Part shown: in pieces, positions 57,302 to 61,401 of the stretch
Layout of the letters: each line of letters starts with the position of its first letter
Position numbering within the stretch: the first letter of the stretch is position 1
NCBI GenBank assembly: GCA_963169665.1
Contig: CAUJET010000174.1
Location: forward strand, 1 to 61,401
Source: Actinomycetota bacterium
Lineage (GTDB): Bacteria; Actinomycetota; Acidimicrobiia; Acidimicrobiales; Ilumatobacteraceae
Length of the DNA: 61,401 nucleotides
Reading direction: 5' to 3'
Notes under the pieces: generated by a model
Told to the model about the DNA's origin: nothing
What the model saw: only the letters and a program-made list of their open reading frames with translations
The model's database searches: none
Program-made: the position numbers and the translations under genes

Positions 57302-58441
57302 ATGGTCGCCGTCTCGTCAGTCAGCAACATCCTCATCGAGCTCGGCGCGGTGCTGCTCCTGCTGGGCGTGTGCGGACGGCTCGCGGCGCGCGTCGGGCTG
57401 CCGTCGATCCCGCTCTACCTCGTCGCCGGGCTGATGCTGGGCGAAGGCAGCCCGGTGGCGCTCGAGGCGAGCAGCGAGTTCATCCGCATCGGCGCTGATC
57501 TCGGGGTCGTGCTGTTGCTGCTCCTCCTCGGGCTCGAGTACACGCCGGAGGAGCTGTCGCACGGCATTCGCACCAACTGGCTCGCCGGCCTCATCGACTT
57601 CGGGGCGAGCTTCACACCGGGGTTCCTCGGCGGCCTGCTCCTCGGTTGGGGCACGGTCGCTTCGATCCTGCTGGGCGGCATCACCTACATCACGTCTTCG
57701 GGCATCGTGGCCAAGCTCCTCGCCGATCTCGAACGACTGGGCAACCGGGAGACGTCGACGGTGCTGTCGTTGTTGGTGATGGAGGACATCGTGATGGCGG
57801 TGTTCCTCCCGGTCGCCGCCGTGTTGATCGTGGGCGCGTCCGTGGTGGAGGCCGGGCTCTCCGTCCTGCTCGCCCTCACGGTCGTCGCCGTCGCACTGTT
57901 CGTCTCGCTGCGTCACGGTGTGCGCGTGAGCAGACTGCTCGATTCGACCTCCCCGGAGCTGCTGTTGCTCACGGTCCTCGGCACCACGTTCCTCGCCGCC
58001 GGCCTCGCCGACAAAGCGAAGGTCTCGGCGGCGGTCGGCGCCTTCCTGATCGGCGTGATGCTGTCGGGGCAGATCGCGGAGCGCGGTCGTGAACTCCTGT
58101 CGCCGATCCGGGACGTCTTCGGTGGCCTGTTCTTCATCTTCTTCGGCCTGCAGATCGACCCCGGCGATCTGCCCCCCGTCGTGGTGCCTGGTCTGGTGCT
58201 GGCGGCGGTCTCCGCCGTGTCGAAGGTCTCGACGGGCTGGTGGGCCGCTCGCCACGCGGGCATCGGACCTCGCGGCCGCCGACGGGCTGCGGCCGCGATG
58301 ATCCCTCGCGGGGAGTTCTCGATCGTCATCGCAGGGATCGGCACCGCGGCCGGGCTCGAGTCCGAACTCGGACCCGTCGCGGCGTGTTACGTGCTGATCC
58401 TCGCGATCGGCGGCTCGTTCGCGATGCGATTCGTCGCGTGA
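57302..58441 (+). CDS. K+/H+ antiporter of the CPA2/KhtU type
   Basis: 379 residues from the ATG at 57302 with GAGG 8 nt upstream; a GTG at 57293 is also possible. About eleven helices are seen, with GLPSIPLYLVAGLMLGE, the ion-binding region GADLGVVLLLLLLGLEYTPEEL and the conserved segment GAFLIGVMLSG. The carboxyl half includes the EFSIVIAGIGTAAGLES helix. It should exchange K+ for H+ across the membrane, controlled by the KhtT-like protein upstream. No TrkA-N domain is fused, in line with KhtTU-type systems. Confidence 0.92.
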   Translation: MVAVSSVSNILIELGAVLLLLGVCGRLAARVGLPSIPLYLVAGLMLGEGSPVALEASSEFIRIGADLGVVLLLLLLGLEYTPEELSHGIRTNWLAGLIDFGASFTPGFLGGLLLGWGTVASILLGGITYITSSGIVAKLLADLERLGNRETSTVLSLLVMEDIVMAVFLPVAAVLIVGASVVEAGLSVLLALTVVAVALFVSLRHGVRVSRLLDSTSPELLLLTVLGTTFLAAGLADKAKVSAAVGAFLIGVMLSGQIAERGRELLSPIRDVFGGLFFIFFGLQIDPGDLPPVVVPGLVLAAVSAVSKVSTGWWAARHAGIGPRGRRRAAAAMIPRGEFSIVIAGIGTAAGLESELGPVAACYVLILAIGGSFAMRFVA

Positions 58442-58528
58442 GGGCCGGGCAGTCGGCCGAGCGGGTGCGGTCGTCCGTGGCCGCTCGGATGAGCGTCGGG
58501 CCGAACGTCGGCTGGTAAGAACTCCGGC

Positions 58529-59281
58529 ATGACCGACCTTTTCGACATGACCGGCAAGGTGGCCGTGGTCACCGGCGGCAGCCGTGGCCTCGGACGCGAG
58601 ATGGTGCTCGCGTTCGCCGACCGCGGCGCCGACGTGGTGATCGCCAGCCGCAAGCTCGACAACTGCGAGGCCGTCGCCGAGGAGGTGCGCCAGAAGGGCC
58701 GCAACGCCTTGGCCATCGCCTATCACGCCGCGTCGTGGGAGGGTGCCGAGGAGCTCGCCGAGGCGGCGTACCGCACGTTCGGCCGCGTCGACGTCCTCGT
58801 GAACAACGCCGGTATGTCACCGCTGTACCCGTCGGTCGACGCGATCACCGAGGACCTGTACGACAAGGTGATGGGCGTCAACCTGAAGGGTCCGTTCCGC
58901 CTGTCGGCCATCGTCGGCACCCGCATGGCTGCCGGCGACGGTGGCTCGATCATCTTCGTGTCGTCGATCGCCTCGCAGCGCACCAGCCCGAGCGAGCTCG
59001 TGTACGGGGCGGCCAAGGCCGGCGTGAACGCGCTCACCTACGGCCTCGCCCGCACCCTCGGCCCGAAGGTGCGCGTCAACTGCATCGTGCCCGGTCCGTT
59101 CCTCACCGACATCTCCAAGGCGTGGGACATGGAGTCGTTCCAGAAGTCGGCGCGAGCGGGCTTCGCGCTCGAGCGCGGCGGCGAGCCGCACGAGATCGTC
59201 GGCGCGGCCCTGTACTTCGCGACCGCCGCCGGCAGCTACACCACCGGTACCACCCTCAACGTCGACGGCGGTCCGCGTTGA
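58529..59281 (+). CDS. Short-chain dehydrogenase/reductase
   Basis: 250 residues. Cofactor motif TGGSRGLG at 15-22, NNAG, and catalytic YGAAK (Tyr/Lys) are present. The substrate loop region holds PGPFLTDISKAWDMESFQKSARAG, and the protein ends TTLNVDGGPR. The length and motifs are those of a classical SDR; there is no mycofactocin-type insertion. A TAAGAA box 7 nt before the ATG is a possible -10. The stop TGA overlaps a possible TTG start of the downstream HAD gene, suggesting coupling. Confidence 0.93.
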   Translation: MTDLFDMTGKVAVVTGGSRGLGREMVLAFADRGADVVIASRKLDNCEAVAEEVRQKGRNALAIAYHAASWEGAEELAEAAYRTFGRVDVLVNNAGMSPLYPSVDAITEDLYDKVMGVNLKGPFRLSAIVGTRMAAGDGGSIIFVSSIASQRTSPSELVYGAAKAGVNALTYGLARTLGPKVRVNCIVPGPFLTDISKAWDMESFQKSARAGFALERGGEPHEIVGAALYFATAAGSYTTGTTLNVDGGPR

Positions 59282-59301
59282 CTCCCGCGACGGACCCGGC
59301 A

Positions 59302-60003
59302 GTGTCACCCGATGCGCGGGACGGCCGGGCTCTCCGCGCCGTGCTGTGGGACATGGACGGCACCCTCGTCGACACCGAGCCGTACTGGATCGAGCGCGAG
59401 CACGAGATCGTCGCCGAGTACGGCAACGGCTCGTGGAGCGAGGCACACGGCCATGCGATCGTCGGCAAGGACCTGCGCGACTCGGCCGCCTACATGCGCG
59501 AACACGGCGAGTTGCCGCTCGAGATCGACGCGATCGTGAACCTCCTCCTCGACGGGGTGATCGAGCGGGTGCACCGTGCCGTGCCGTGGCGACCCGGGGC
59601 TCGCGAGCTCCTCGCCGACCTGCTCGACGCCGGCATCCCGTGCGCGCTCGTCACGATGAGCTGGACCCGCTTCACCGATGCGATCGTCCCGCTGCTGCCC
59701 TCCGGCTCGTTCGCGACGGTCGTGGCCGGTGACGACGTGGTGAACGGCAAGCCGCACCCGGAGCCGTACCTCACGGCAGCGGCCCGACTCGGCGTGGATC
59801 CGCACGACTGCATTGCGCTGGAGGACTCGTTCACGGGCGTCCGTTCCGCCGACGCCGCCGGCTGCTGCACGATCGCCGTCCCCCACGTGGTGACGGTGCC
59901 CGACGGTCACGGTCACCACCGGCTCGACTCGCTCACCGGGGTCACCGCCGCTCAGCTGGCGGGACTTCTGACCGCTTGCACGAGGACGCCCCCGGGCGCA
60001 TGA
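59302..60003 (+). CDS. HAD-family phosphatase (beta-phosphoglucomutase-like)
   Basis: 233 residues from the GTG at 59302; a TTG at 59278 overlapping the SDR stop is an alternative. Motif I DMDGTLVDTEP, motif II LVTMSWTR, and motif III/IV VVNGKPHPEPYL and ALEDSFTGVRSA define the HAD family with a C1-type cap (about 25-95). It may dephosphorylate a sugar phosphate. It follows the SDR without a gap and is followed by a strong terminator. Confidence 0.9.
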   Translation: MSPDARDGRALRAVLWDMDGTLVDTEPYWIEREHEIVAEYGNGSWSEAHGHAIVGKDLRDSAAYMREHGELPLEIDAIVNLLLDGVIERVHRAVPWRPGARELLADLLDAGIPCALVTMSWTRFTDAIVPLLPSGSFATVVAGDDVVNGKPHPEPYLTAAARLGVDPHDCIALEDSFTGVRSADAAGCCTIAVPHVVTVPDGHGHHRLDSLTGVTAAQLAGLLTACTRTPPGA

Positions 60004-60015
60004 TGATCACAGAGA

Positions 60016-60031
60016 TCCCACTCGTGTGGGA
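60016..60031 (+). other. Small hairpin downstream of the HAD gene
   Basis: TCCCAC/GTGGGA around TCGT. Together with the terminator at 60066 it gives a two-hairpin stretch that could be a processed 3' RNA. Confidence 0.35.
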
Positions 60032-60065
60032 CCGGGCAGGCCTCTGGCGCTGACCCAACGGGTGC

Positions 60066-60102
60066 GAGATCCCGGGCTCTGCCCCGGGATCTCCCCATTT
60101 TT
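60066..60102 (+). terminator. Intrinsic terminator: 11-bp stem and T-run
   Basis: GAGATCCCGGG (60066-60076) pairs with CCCGGGATCTC (60083-60093); CCCATTTTT follows. It is the only canonical hairpin-plus-T-run terminator I saw in the window. Confidence 0.85.
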
Positions 60103-60174
60103 CGTCGATCGTCGACAGCTGATCCGGAGCCGATTCGTCGACCGACCCGACGTCGGCACGCCCGGTGTGGAATT

Positions 60175-60188
60175 GTTGCGGGCGCAAC
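60175..60188. promoter_or_regulatory. Palindrome GTTGCG-GG-CGCAAC upstream of pirin
   Basis: A 14-bp dyad 15 nt before the pirin start codon, with a GAGGAG Shine-Dalgarno between. Candidate operator. Confidence 0.4.
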
Positions 60189-60203
60189 GATGTTGAGGAG
60201 ACC

Positions 60204-60910
<707 letters not shown>

Positions 60911-60914
<4 letters not shown>

Positions 60915-61401
60915 GCGAGCCACACGGCGTCGACGCAACGACCCGGGCCGCGCTCGACGCCCGACGCGCCGAGCTGTCCCGGCAGTACCTGCAGCCCCGG
61001 GCGACGCGCCCCGCGAGCACCGCTCGCGGGGTGCACCACGTCGCCCTCATCTGCAGCGACGTCGAGCGGACCGTCCGGTTCTACGACGGTGTCCTCGGCT
61101 TCCCGCTCATCGAGATGTTCGAGAACCGCGACTACGCGGGGTCGACGCACTTCTTCTTCGATCTCGGCCACGGCAACACGCTCGCCTACTTCGACCTCCC
61201 GGGCCTCCCCCTCGGCGAGTACGCCGAGGTGCTCGGCGGCCACCACCACCTGGCCATCTCGATCGAACGCGATGCCTGGGAGGCGATCAAGGGCCGCTTC
61301 GACGCTCAGGGCATCGAGTACGCCCACGTCGACGGCTCGTCGCTGTACTTCCGCGGTCCCGACGGCGAACGGCTCGAGCTCATCAGCGATCCGCTGCTGG
61401 A
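60911..61401 (+). CDS. VOC/glyoxalase-family protein, C-terminus cut by window edge
   Basis: 163 residues visible from the ATG at 60911, which overlaps the pirin stop. After a helical N-terminus of about 40 residues the VOC fold begins (GVHHVALICSDVERTVRFYDGVLGFPLIEMFE), with HHHLAISI and YFRGPDGERLELISD as the repeated beta-alpha-beta-beta-beta modules. Metal ligands are likely the His in VHHVAL, the His in HHHLAI and Glu in LELIS. Could be a dioxygenase or glyoxalase. The end of the gene lies beyond the window. Confidence 0.85.

Noticed and set aside
58529..59281. SDR as a mycofactocin-dependent dehydrogenase
   Set aside because: It lacks the internal insertion of that SDR group and has normal classical SDR length. 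The same holds for 5373-6122.

Overview
The window is about 70% G+C, densely packed DNA that looks like an actinobacterial chromosome, most plausibly from the Acidimicrobiia (Ilumatobacter-like). The basis is the mycofactocin genes, two alcohol dehydrogenases of the NDMA-dependent type, an F420-dependent nitroreductase-like protein, Thr/Ala-rich lipoprotein linkers, an actinobacterial-type HelD, and many genes with a TAnnnT hexamer 6-9 nt before the start codon, which suggests leaderless transcripts. The lineage call is an inference from gene content. I saw no rRNA, tRNA, CRISPR array or insertion sequence.

Layout. 1-5.3 kb: end of a metal-type ABC ATPase, a polytopic membrane protein, then a tightly overlapping trio (DUF1905 protein, COG0523 metallochaperone GTPase, YtcJ-type amidohydrolase). 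5.4-17.6 kb: a catabolic block that looks devoted to a nitrogen heterocycle, perhaps a nucleobase. It holds an SDR, a complete BMP-family nucleoside-type ABC importer (two permeases, tandem ATPase, lipoprotein), an XRE-cupin regulator, two divergent isopenicillin-N-synthase-like dioxygenases, guanine deaminase, a Rieske oxygenase and a second amidohydrolase. 17.7-19.4 kb: ECF sigma factor plus probable anti-sigma factor. 19.5-26.5 kb: a hypothetical protein, a PNPOx-fold protein, an SRPBCC-like protein, a DMGDH-like FAD/GcvT fusion, an HNH/13E12 protein and a roughly 720-bp non-coding stretch. 26.5-33 kb: acyl-CoA dehydrogenase, large esterase-like lipoprotein, OafA/SGNH acyltransferase, hotdog thioesterase.

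33-48.7 kb: housekeeping and envelope genes (cysS, fasciclin protein, valS, L,D-transpeptidase, LCP ligase, MoxR/VWA pair, HelD) interleaved with two NDMA-type alcohol dehydrogenases, then a PNPOx-GAF-winged-helix fusion with a small partner. 48.8-56.6 kb: hemerythrin/cupredoxin pair, mftA-mftB-mftC (mycofactocin precursor, chaperone, radical SAM maturase), SHOCT protein, plsY, F420-type reductase, an FadH/OYE flavoenzyme of the mycofactocin-associated kind and a class III aminotransferase. 56.7-61.4 kb: K+/H+ antiporter with its TrkA-C regulator, SDR, HAD phosphatase, a strong terminator, pirin and a truncated VOC protein.

Two themes stand out. One is peptide-derived redox cofactor biology: mycofactocin synthesis lies near its likely client dehydrogenases, but mftD, mftE and mftF are absent from the window. 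The other is an import-and-degrade block whose oxygenase content is unusual next to guanine deaminase. At DNA level there are repeated short tandem arrays right after stop codons, a duplicated REP-like palindrome between convergent genes, and several perfect inverted repeats at promoters and gene ends.
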